9,702 nt of DNA from Clostridium sp. CAG:253 (GTDB taxonomy: Bacteria > Bacillota > Clostridia > Lachnospirales > Lachnospiraceae): contig FR887348.1 of NCBI GenBank assembly GCA_000436755.1, positions 7,041 to 16,742 of the forward strand, written 5' to 3'. Position 1 is the stretch's first letter. Every line of letters starts with the position of its first letter. Under the pieces are notes generated by a model. That model had not been told where the DNA came from and ran no database searches. It saw only the letters and a list, made by a program, of their open reading frames with translations. The translations under genes were made by a program, and so were the position numbers. Shown in pieces: positions 1 to 5,805 of this stretch.

Positions 1-6
1 ATTAGA

Positions 7-35
7 TTTACCAAATGAGAAGGGTAATGTATAAT
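7..35 (+). promoter_or_regulatory. Candidate sigma-A type promoter of the phosphofructokinase gene
   Basis: A perfect -10 hexamer TATAAT lies at 30-35. A -35-like TTTACC (4 of 6 matches to TTGACA) lies at 7-12, and the spacer is exactly 17 bases. Transcription would start near 42, giving a leader of about 45 bases before the ATG at 86. The window edge prevents a check for a further promoter upstream. This is a match by eye. Confidence 0.5.
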
Positions 36-85
36 ACATTAGGATAATAATATATAAGAAAATTTAGAAGGGAACAGACAATATT

Positions 86-1381
86 ATGAGAAAAAAAGTT
101 TTAGTTGCACAGTCAGGTGGACCTACAGTTGCTATCAATGCTTCTCTTGCAGGAGTTATTGCAGGGATTACGCAGTCAGGAGAGTATGAAGTGTTTGGGG
201 CTTCCAATGGCATTATGGGTGTGTTGGACGAGAGTTTTATTAATCTTTCAGAGTTTCAGGAGGATGTAAGAAACGGAAAAGAAAGTGTTTCAGAAATCAA
301 AGTTTCGCAGCCGGATGGGACTTTTGATACATGGAGTCCGAAATCAATGATTGACAGACTTGCCATTACTCCGTCAATGTATTTGGGCTCATGCCGTTAT
401 AAGCTTCCGTCTGTTGAAGAGGGGGCAGAAGTCTACGAAAAGATTTTTTCTATACTGGATAAAAATGACATTGGTATGTTTTTCTATATTGGAGGAAATG
501 ATTCAATGGATACTGTCAACAAGCTGTCAACGTATGGAAGGAGTATAGATTCGGATATACGGTTTGCAGGTGTTCCAAAGTCTATTGACAATGACCTTCC
601 TGTTACGGATCATACTCCGGGATACGGCTCAGCGGCTAAATATATTGCTGCGTCTATGGCAGAAATGGCACATGATGTAAAAATTTATGATATACCGTGT
701 GTGACGATTGTTGAACTTATGGGAAGAAATGCGGGCTGGCTTACGGCGGCAGCAGCTCTTGCAAGAAATGAATTTAATGAAATGCCACAGCTTGTATATC
801 TTCCTGAGGTTGATTTTGACAAAGAAAGATTTATGGAAGATGTGAAAAAGGAACTCAAAAAATCTAATTGTGTGATGGTTGCTGTTTCAGAGGGAATACA
901 TGACAGAGAAGGAAATTATATAAGTGCGGGAACATCAGATGTGTTTGGGCACAATCAATTGGGAGGAGCAGCAAAAGCACTTGAAATTCTGGTGAAAGAC
1001 AAAATTGGTATTAAATGCAGGAGCGTTGAAATAAATATTATGCAGCGTTGTGCAGCACATGTGGCATCGGCTACAGACATCAGGGAAGCTTTTGAACTTG
1101 GCGTTTCAGCGGTAAAGTATGCGGTTGCAGGCAATTCAGGCTTTATTCCTGTTTTAAAGAGGGTATCAGAGAAGCCATATAGATATGATATAGAATATAT
1201 AGAGCTTGGATGTATCGCAAATATAGAAAAGAAAGTGCCGGTTGAGTGGATAAATAAAGAACAAAATGATGTTACAAAAGAAATCACAGATTATATAAAA
1301 CCACTTATAAGAGGTGAGATAGAAGTTCCTTATAAAGATGGTATCCCCGATTATTTGTGGCAGCCAGGCAAAATGTCATAA
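86..1381 (+). CDS. pfp: Pyrophosphate-dependent 6-phosphofructokinase
   Basis: This 431-residue cytoplasmic enzyme should phosphorylate fructose 6-phosphate to fructose 1,6-bisphosphate in glycolysis, probably reversibly and with pyrophosphate as donor. The N-terminal AQSGGPT loop (8-14) and the substrate-site stretches MGRNAGW (212-218) and QRCAAHVASATD (320-331) mark the PFK family. Two positions that separate phosphoryl donors are readable. GGNDS (136-140) has Asp where ATP enzymes have the second Gly of GGDGS. PKSIDND (164-170) has Lys where ATP enzymes have Gly in PGTIDND. Both are the pyrophosphate-type states. The length suits the longer PPi-type clade, against about 320 residues for bacterial ATP-PFK. 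An AGAAGGGAA ribosome site (66-74) precedes the ATG. No clear terminator follows, so some readthrough into the next gene is possible. Family assignment is firm; donor use is inferred from residues. Confidence 0.93.
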   Translation: MRKKVLVAQSGGPTVAINASLAGVIAGITQSGEYEVFGASNGIMGVLDESFINLSEFQEDVRNGKESVSEIKVSQPDGTFDTWSPKSMIDRLAITPSMYLGSCRYKLPSVEEGAEVYEKIFSILDKNDIGMFFYIGGNDSMDTVNKLSTYGRSIDSDIRFAGVPKSIDNDLPVTDHTPGYGSAAKYIAASMAEMAHDVKIYDIPCVTIVELMGRNAGWLTAAAALARNEFNEMPQLVYLPEVDFDKERFMEDVKKELKKSNCVMVAVSEGIHDREGNYISAGTSDVFGHNQLGGAAKALEILVKDKIGIKCRSVEINIMQRCAAHVASATDIREAFELGVSAVKYAVAGNSGFIPVLKRVSEKPYRYDIEYIELGCIANIEKKVPVEWINKEQNDVTKEITDYIKPLIRGEIEVPYKDGIPDYLWQPGKMS

Positions 1382-1403
1382 AAGTGCTGATATATGATAA
1401 GCC

Positions 1404-1437
1404 ACGGTTTGACGATACCGTATATGTTTGATACACT
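1404..1437 (+). promoter_or_regulatory. Candidate promoter and overlapping dyad upstream of the MerR-methyltransferase gene
   Basis: A -35-like TTGACG (5 of 6) lies at 1409-1414. After a 17-base spacer comes TACACT (1432-1437, 4 of 6), preceded by an extended -10 TG at 1429-1430. An inverted repeat, ACGGT (1404-1408) and ACCGT (1417-1421) with an 8-base centre, straddles the -35. The dyad has no T tract after it, so it is not a terminator, and it could be an operator for the downstream MerR-type protein. MerR operators usually sit in a 19-20 base spacer, which this one does not, so the operator idea is weak. The leader would be about 50 bases. Confidence 0.4.
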
Positions 1438-1494
1438 TGAGATATGATGAAAAGCAGATGGCAATGAAGCGTTGATTAGATAAAGGGAAGATAT

Positions 1495-2688
1495 ATGAAA
1501 TTAGAAGGGTATTATTCGTCCGGAGAGTTTGCAAAGAAAGCTCATGTGACTAAAAAGACAATAAGATATTACGATGAACATAATATATTAAAACCGTCTT
1601 TTGTCAGTGACAGTGGTGCAAGGTTTTATTCGGATGAGGATTTTGCAAGGCTGCAGCAGATTTTGTTTTTAAAATATCTCGGTTTTTCACTTGCAGACAT
1701 AAAGGAAATGACAGTGAGGAATTCTGACAAACATTTTTTCTCTGAATCGCTCCATATGCAGCTTGGTCTTATTGAAGAAAAAATTGAACAGATGGAGCTT
1801 ATAAAAACAGCACTTTTAGATGCTGCAAAAGCTGTAGATGAGGAAAAAAATGTTGACTGGAGTAAGATGATGCAGCTTGTCAATGTCAATGAGATGGAGC
1901 ACAAGCTTAAAGTACAATATCAAAACTCATCAAACATTTCTGCGAGAATAAATCTCCACGAAGAATTTTCAAAAAATAAACAGGGATGGTTTCCGTGGCT
2001 TTTTGAACAGTGCGATATTAAAGCCGGGGAGAGTATACTTGAGCTTGGATGTGGAGATGCCTCGCTGTGGAGGATGAACAGGCACAGGATTTTTAATGAT
2101 ATAAATGTTATATTATCGGACATTTCGGATGGAATGATAAGAGATGTAAGGCGTTCAATGAAAGATGCAGGAAACAGTTTTTCGTTTGAAGTTATGGATG
2201 CACATCACATAAATGCGCCGGATGAAAGCTTTAATCTTGTTATTGCAAATCACGTATTATTTTATTGTGAAGATTTAAAAAAAGTCTTTGAGGAGATAAA
2301 GCGTGTTTTAAAACCGGGTGGGAGAATTATATGCAGCACATATGGCAGTGGGCATATGAAAGAGATTAGTATGCTTGTAAAGGATTTTGACAGCAGAATT
2401 GTTTTGTCGGCAGACAGACTGTATGAAAAATTTGGAAAACAGAACGGCGGCAGTATTCTCTATGAATATTTTGATGACGTTTTATGGTCTGAATACGAGG
2501 ACAGCCTTGAGGTGACAAAACCGGAGGCACTTATATCGTATGTTCTTTCGTGCCACGGAAACCAGAATCGTTTTATAGTTGACAGATACAGTGATTTTGT
2601 TGCATTTGTTAAGAAAAAGACACAGGATGGTTTTACGGTGACAAAAGAAGCAGGTGTTTTTAAGGCGGTTAAGAGAAATAAAATATAA
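1495..2688 (+). CDS. MerR-family regulator fused to a class I SAM-dependent methyltransferase
   Basis: This 397-residue protein has two domains. Residues 6-75 form a MerR winged helix, with a helix-turn-helix region including VTKKTIRYYDEHNIL (18-32), the wing around GARFYS (41-46) and LGFSLADIKEM (62-72). Residues 80-115 look like the MerR dimerisation coiled coil. From about 160 a Rossmann methyltransferase follows: motif I ILELGCGDAS (181-190), an acidic residue for the SAM ribose in SDIS (208-211), MDAHH (234-238), the motif IV strand VIANHVLFY (249-257), and LKPGGRIICST (272-282). The C-terminal 100 residues are probably a substrate cap and are not recognised. MerR proteins normally carry a ligand sensor at this end, so the methyltransferase may be the sensor, a drug-modifying enzyme or both. 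The substrate is unknown. The ATG follows an AAGGGAAG ribosome site (1483-1490). The gene is monocistronic by appearance, ended by the hairpin at 2709-2730. Confidence 0.9.
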   Translation: MKLEGYYSSGEFAKKAHVTKKTIRYYDEHNILKPSFVSDSGARFYSDEDFARLQQILFLKYLGFSLADIKEMTVRNSDKHFFSESLHMQLGLIEEKIEQMELIKTALLDAAKAVDEEKNVDWSKMMQLVNVNEMEHKLKVQYQNSSNISARINLHEEFSKNKQGWFPWLFEQCDIKAGESILELGCGDASLWRMNRHRIFNDINVILSDISDGMIRDVRRSMKDAGNSFSFEVMDAHHINAPDESFNLVIANHVLFYCEDLKKVFEEIKRVLKPGGRIICSTYGSGHMKEISMLVKDFDSRIVLSADRLYEKFGKQNGGSILYEYFDDVLWSEYEDSLEVTKPEALISYVLSCHGNQNRFIVDRYSDFVAFVKKKTQDGFTVTKEAGVFKAVKRNKI

Positions 2689-2704
2689 AAAATAAAAAAA
2701 GTGC

Positions 2705-2735
2705 TTGCAGGTGCCCTTAGGGCACCTTTTATAAT
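2705..2735 (+). promoter_or_regulatory. Candidate promoter of the rml operon, with the terminator dyad in its spacer
   Basis: A perfect TATAAT lies at 2730-2735, and a weak -35-like TTGCAG (3 of 6, but with the TTG core) lies at 2705-2710. The spacer is 19 bases and is almost filled by the dyad at 2709-2727. No better promoter was found between the terminator and rmlA. A start near 2742 would give a leader of about 46 bases. The -35 match is poor, so confidence is low. Confidence 0.35.
2709..2730 (+). terminator. Intrinsic terminator after the MerR-methyltransferase gene
   Basis: Arms AGGTGCCC (2709-2716) and GGGCACCT (2720-2727) pair perfectly over 8 bases with a TTA loop, and TTTT (2727-2730) follows. 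An A-rich tract lies just upstream (2694-2700). The T run is short and merges into TATAAT (2730-2735), which may be the next promoter's -10. The GC-rich stem makes a rho-independent terminator the best reading. Confidence 0.8.
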
Positions 2736-2773
2736 GTAATTACAGTAGAAAGATATGGAATATTATTACGAAT

Positions 2774-2778
2774 GGAGG
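2774..2778 (+). promoter_or_regulatory. Ribosome binding site that fixes the rmlA start
   Basis: GGAGG lies 9 bases before the ATG at 2788. An in-frame ATG at 2755 would add 11 residues, but it has no ribosome site and would put residues ahead of the conserved MKGIILAGG beginning of the family. Confidence 0.85.
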
Positions 2779-2787
2779 ATTAGTAAT

Positions 2788-3684
2788 ATGAAAGGTATTA
2801 TTTTAGCGGGCGGTTCGGGAACACGTCTTTATCCGCTTACAAGAGTAACAAGTAAACAGCTTTTGCCGATATATGACAAGCCTATGATATATTATCCTAT
2901 GTCAGTGCTTATGAATGCGGGTATAAGAGATATACTTATTATCTCGACACCTCAGGATACACCTAGATTTAAGGAACTTTTGGGAGATGGCCATCAGTTT
3001 GGCGTAAATCTTTCCTATGAGGTGCAGCCAAGTCCTGACGGACTTGCACAGGCATTTATAATCGGAGCGGAGTTTATCGGTGATGACAATGTTGCCATGG
3101 TGCTTGGAGACAATATTTTTGCAGGACACGGATTAAAGAAACGTCTCAACGAAGCTGTTAAAAATGCAGAGAACGGAAAAGGTGCAACAGTTTTCGGATA
3201 TTATGTCGATGACCCGGAAAGATTTGGTATTGTAGAATTTGACAAGAGCGGAAAGGCTGTTTCTATTGAGGAAAAGCCGGAGAAGCCTAAGAGCAATTAT
3301 TGCGTTACGGGTCTTTATTTCTATGACAATAAAGTTGTGGAGTATGCTAAAAATCTCAAACCGTCAGCAAGAGGGGAACTTGAGATTACCGACCTTAACC
3401 GTATTTATCTCGAAAAGGGAAATTTAAATGTTGAACTTTTGGGACAAGGATTTACATGGCTTGATACAGGTACACATGAAAGCCTTGTAGAAGCGACAAA
3501 TTTCGTTAAAACAGTTGAACAGCATCAGCACAGAAAGATAGCGTGCCTGGAAGAAATAGCGTATCTAAACGGATGGATTTCTAAAGAGGACGTTTTGGAA
3601 GTATACGAAATAATGAAGAAAAACCAGTACGGTCAGTATCTCAAAGATGTGCTCGATGGAAAATATCAGGAGAATTTGTACTAG
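2788..3684 (+). CDS. rmlA: Glucose-1-phosphate thymidylyltransferase (dTDP-glucose synthase)
   Basis: This 298-residue cytoplasmic nucleotidyltransferase joins dTTP and glucose 1-phosphate to give dTDP-glucose and pyrophosphate, the first step of the dTDP-rhamnose pathway. The nucleotide-binding signature begins [13 protein letters not shown] (6-18), with the catalytic-region [15 protein letters not shown] following (23-37). Further family marks are LGDNIF (106-111), the FGIVEFD stretch (146-152), [10 protein letters not shown] (161-170), TGLYFYD (174-180), [11 protein letters not shown] (194-204) and WLDTGTH (224-230). The length is normal for bacterial RmlA. It heads the set rmlA-rmlB-rmlD-AAA+ ATPase on the same strand, separated from the upstream gene by a terminator. 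The stop at 3682-3684 is followed by an unusual inverted-repeat region before rmlB. Assignment is firm. Confidence 0.97.
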   Translation: MKGIILAGGSGTRLYPLTRVTSKQLLPIYDKPMIYYPMSVLMNAGIRDILIISTPQDTPRFKELLGDGHQFGVNLSYEVQPSPDGLAQAFIIGAEFIGDDNVAMVLGDNIFAGHGLKKRLNEAVKNAENGKGATVFGYYVDDPERFGIVEFDKSGKAVSIEEKPEKPKSNYCVTGLYFYDNKVVEYAKNLKPSARGELEITDLNRIYLEKGNLNVELLGQGFTWLDTGTHESLVEATNFVKTVEQHQHRKIACLEEIAYLNGWISKEDVLEVYEIMKKNQYGQYLKDVLDGKYQENLY

Positions 3685-3686
3685 AG

Positions 3687-3736
3687 TGACCGAGCAGAAG
3701 CGAGGGAGCAATGCTTTTTGACTTTCGGTCAAGAAG
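3687..3736 (+). repeat. Intergenic inverted-repeat element with two mutually exclusive stems (rmlA-rmlB)
   Basis: Right after the rmlA stop, TGACCGA (3687-3693) is the exact reverse complement of TCGGTCA (3725-3731). The 3' arm also takes part in a local hairpin: CTTTTTGAC (3714-3722) pairs with GTCAAGAAG (3728-3736) over 9 positions, one of them G-U, around loop TTTCG. Both stems need bases 3728-3731, so they cannot form together. GAGCA also occurs twice (3692-3696 and 3706-3710). No T tract follows the hairpin, so it is not a standard terminator. It could be an operon-internal RNA-processing or attenuation element, or one copy of a dispersed intergenic repeat; one copy cannot decide. Confidence 0.5.
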
Positions 3737-3759
3737 AGACAATTTTAGAAATAGTTTAT

Positions 3760-3765
3760 GGAGGA
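3760..3765 (+). promoter_or_regulatory. Ribosome binding site that fixes the rmlB start
   Basis: GGAGGA lies 10 bases before the ATG at 3776. An upstream in-frame ATG at 3758 overlaps this ribosome site and would add six residues before the conserved MNIIVTGGAGFIG start, so 3776 is preferred. Confidence 0.85.
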
Positions 3766-3775
3766 ACAAAATAAA

Positions 3776-4798
3776 ATGAATATTATAGTTACAGGTGGAG
3801 CAGGATTTATAGGAAGCAACTTTGTTTTTCATATGTTAAATAAATATCCGGATTACCGTATAATCTGTCTTGATTGTCTGACTTATGCAGGAAATCTTTC
3901 AACACTTGCACCGGTTATGGATAATCCAAATTTCAGATTTGTAAAAGAGGATATTACAAATCGTGAGGCTGTTTATAAATTATTTGAGGAAGAAAAGCCT
4001 GACATAGTAGTAAATTTTGCAGCAGAGAGCCATGTTGACCGTTCTATCGAAGACCCTGAGGTTTTCCTTCGCACAAATATTATGGGAACTGCAGTGCTTA
4101 TGGATGCATGCCGCAAATATGGAATTAAGAGATACCATCAGGTATCGACAGATGAAGTTTACGGAGATCTTCCGTTAGACAGACCTGATCTTTTCTTTAC
4201 AGAGGAAACACCTATTCACACAAGCAGCCCATACAGTTCATCTAAGGCTTCGGCAGACCTTTTGGTACTTGCTTACCATAGAACATACGGACTTCCGGTG
4301 ACAATAAGCCGCTGTTCAAACAACTATGGTCCATATCATTTTCCTGAGAAGCTTATACCGCTTATGATTGCAAATGCGCTTAATGATAAGCCGCTTCCTG
4401 TATATGGAACAGGTGAGAATGTGCGTGACTGGCTTTATGTTGAGGATCATTGCCGTGCTATCGACCTTATCATCCACAACGGAAGAGTTGGTGAGGTTTA
4501 CAATGTCGGCGGACACAATGAGATGACAAATATTGACATAGTTAAGATTATCTGTAAGGAGCTTGGAAAGCCTGAGAGTCTTATCACATATGTTGCAGAC
4601 CGTAAGGGGCATGATATGCGTTATGCAATTGACCCTACAAAAATTCACAACGAACTTGGATGGCTTCCTGAGACAAAGTTTGCAGATGGTATAAAGAAAA
4701 CAATAAAGTGGTATCTTGACAATAAGGAATGGTGGGAGACTATCATTTCAGGAGAGTATCAGAACTATTATGAAAAAATGTATGGAAACAGAAAGTAG
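3776..4798 (+). CDS. rmlB: dTDP-glucose 4,6-dehydratase
   Basis: This 340-residue cytoplasmic enzyme of the extended short-chain dehydrogenase family converts dTDP-glucose to dTDP-4-keto-6-deoxyglucose using bound NAD. The Rossmann motif is GGAGFIG (7-13). NFAAESHVDRSI (80-91) and the catalytic STDEVYG (124-130, Thr125, Asp126, Glu127) identify the dehydratase, and YSSSK (153-157) supplies the Tyr-Lys pair. SRCSNNYGPYHFPEKLIP (178-195) and VYGTGENVRDWLYVEDH (209-225) are the sugar-nucleotide binding segments typical of RmlB. The length is standard. It follows rmlA after 91 bases that hold the inverted-repeat element, and rmlD starts 69 bases after its stop. Assignment is firm. Confidence 0.97.
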   Translation: MNIIVTGGAGFIGSNFVFHMLNKYPDYRIICLDCLTYAGNLSTLAPVMDNPNFRFVKEDITNREAVYKLFEEEKPDIVVNFAAESHVDRSIEDPEVFLRTNIMGTAVLMDACRKYGIKRYHQVSTDEVYGDLPLDRPDLFFTEETPIHTSSPYSSSKASADLLVLAYHRTYGLPVTISRCSNNYGPYHFPEKLIPLMIANALNDKPLPVYGTGENVRDWLYVEDHCRAIDLIIHNGRVGEVYNVGGHNEMTNIDIVKIICKELGKPESLITYVADRKGHDMRYAIDPTKIHNELGWLPETKFADGIKKTIKWYLDNKEWWETIISGEYQNYYEKMYGNRK

Positions 4799-4856
4799 TA
4801 CTCTGTGATATTGAAATTATAAAATTTGATATATGCGCAGCAGACAGTGCGGGAAT

Positions 4857-4860
4857 GGAG
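4857..4860 (+). promoter_or_regulatory. Ribosome binding site that fixes the rmlD start
   Basis: GGAG lies 7 bases before the ATG at 4868. An in-frame ATG at 4826 would add 14 residues before the conserved MKVLVTG start of the fold, and no ribosome site precedes it. Confidence 0.8.
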
Positions 4861-4867
4861 TGTAAAC

Positions 4868-5788
4868 ATGAAAGTTTTGGTTACGGGAGTTGGCGGCCAG
4901 CTTGGTTTTGATGTTATGAACGAGCTTGCAAAGCGTGGTTATGAAGGAGTTGGAAGTGATATTTTGAAAGAGGCTGCATCTATTGATGCACCGTATGTTC
5001 AGATGGATATAACAGATGGAGAGGCTGTCCTTAAAAACATCAAAGAAATTAAACCTGATGCAGTAATTCACTGTGCAGCGTGGACAGCTGTTGATGCTGC
5101 GGAAGATGAAGATAAGCAGGACAAAGTGTATAAGATAAATTCAGAGGGAACAGAAAATATAGCGAAAGCATGCAAAGAGATAGATGTTCCTATGATGTAT
5201 ACAAGTACTGATTATGTGTTTGACGGTCAGGGAGAAAAGCCGTGGGAGCCTGACTGTAAAGATTATAAGCCTTTAAACGTTTACGGAGATTCAAAACTTA
5301 AAGGGGAACTTGCCGTATCGGACATTTTAGATAAATATTTTATAGTAAGAATTGCCTGGGTATTTGGAAAGAACGGTTCAAACTTTATAAAGACTATGCT
5401 TAATGTTGCAAAGACTCACGATAAACTTACTGTTGTAAATGACCAGATAGGAACTCCGACATACACATTTGATCTTGCAAGACTTCTTGTCGATATGATA
5501 GAAACTGACAGGTACGGATATTATCATGCAACAAATGAGGGCGGTTATATAAGCTGGTATGATTTTGCTAAAGAGATATTCAGACAGGCTGTAGAACTTG
5601 GAAGAGATGAATACAGTGAACAAAATGTTCAGGTTAGTCCTGTTACAACGAAAGAGTATGGCGTTTCAAAAGCGGCGAGACCGTTTAACAGCAGACTCGA
5701 CAAGAAAAAACTTATCGACAATGGGTTTAAGCCACTACCTTCATGGCAGGATGCAGTTGGACGTTATCTTAAAGATATTGAGTTTTAA
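4868..5788 (+). CDS. rmlD: dTDP-4-dehydrorhamnose reductase
   Basis: This 306-residue cytoplasmic reductase carries out the last step to dTDP-L-rhamnose, reducing the 4-keto group with NAD(P)H. The nucleotide-binding loop is GVGGQLG (7-13). Family marks in order are HCAAWTAVDAAE (68-79), YTSTDYVFDG (111-120), the catalytic pair Y139 and K143 in VYGDSK, RIAWVFG (161-167), NDQIGTPTYT (191-200) and the C-terminal RPFNSRLDKKKL (271-282). The length is near the family's usual 280-300. The epimerase RmlC, which makes the normal substrate, is not in this window, so it must be elsewhere or this pathway differs. The stop is 17 bases from the ATG of the AAA+ gene, whose ribosome site lies in that gap, so the two are surely on one transcript. 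Confidence 0.95.
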   Translation: MKVLVTGVGGQLGFDVMNELAKRGYEGVGSDILKEAASIDAPYVQMDITDGEAVLKNIKEIKPDAVIHCAAWTAVDAAEDEDKQDKVYKINSEGTENIAKACKEIDVPMMYTSTDYVFDGQGEKPWEPDCKDYKPLNVYGDSKLKGELAVSDILDKYFIVRIAWVFGKNGSNFIKTMLNVAKTHDKLTVVNDQIGTPTYTFDLARLLVDMIETDRYGYYHATNEGGYISWYDFAKEIFRQAVELGRDEYSEQNVQVSPVTTKEYGVSKAARPFNSRLDKKKLIDNGFKPLPSWQDAVGRYLKDIEF

Positions 5789-5805
5789 AGCGAAAGGAGA
5801 ATACG

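Noticed and set aside
955..1287. 110-residue - strand open frame opposite the phosphofructokinase gene
   Set aside because: It lies wholly inside a well-conserved gene, has no recognisable domain and no supporting ribosome site; it is a shadow frame. The same applies to the other - strand frames across the window.
1382..1494. Terminator after the phosphofructokinase gene
   Set aside because: The only dyad (1404-1421) has five pairs and no T run after it, so it does not qualify.
4811..4835. Possible internal promoter before rmlD (TTGAAA and TATATG)
   Set aside because: The spacing is 13 bases, too short for a sigma-A promoter, and the operon layout does not require one.
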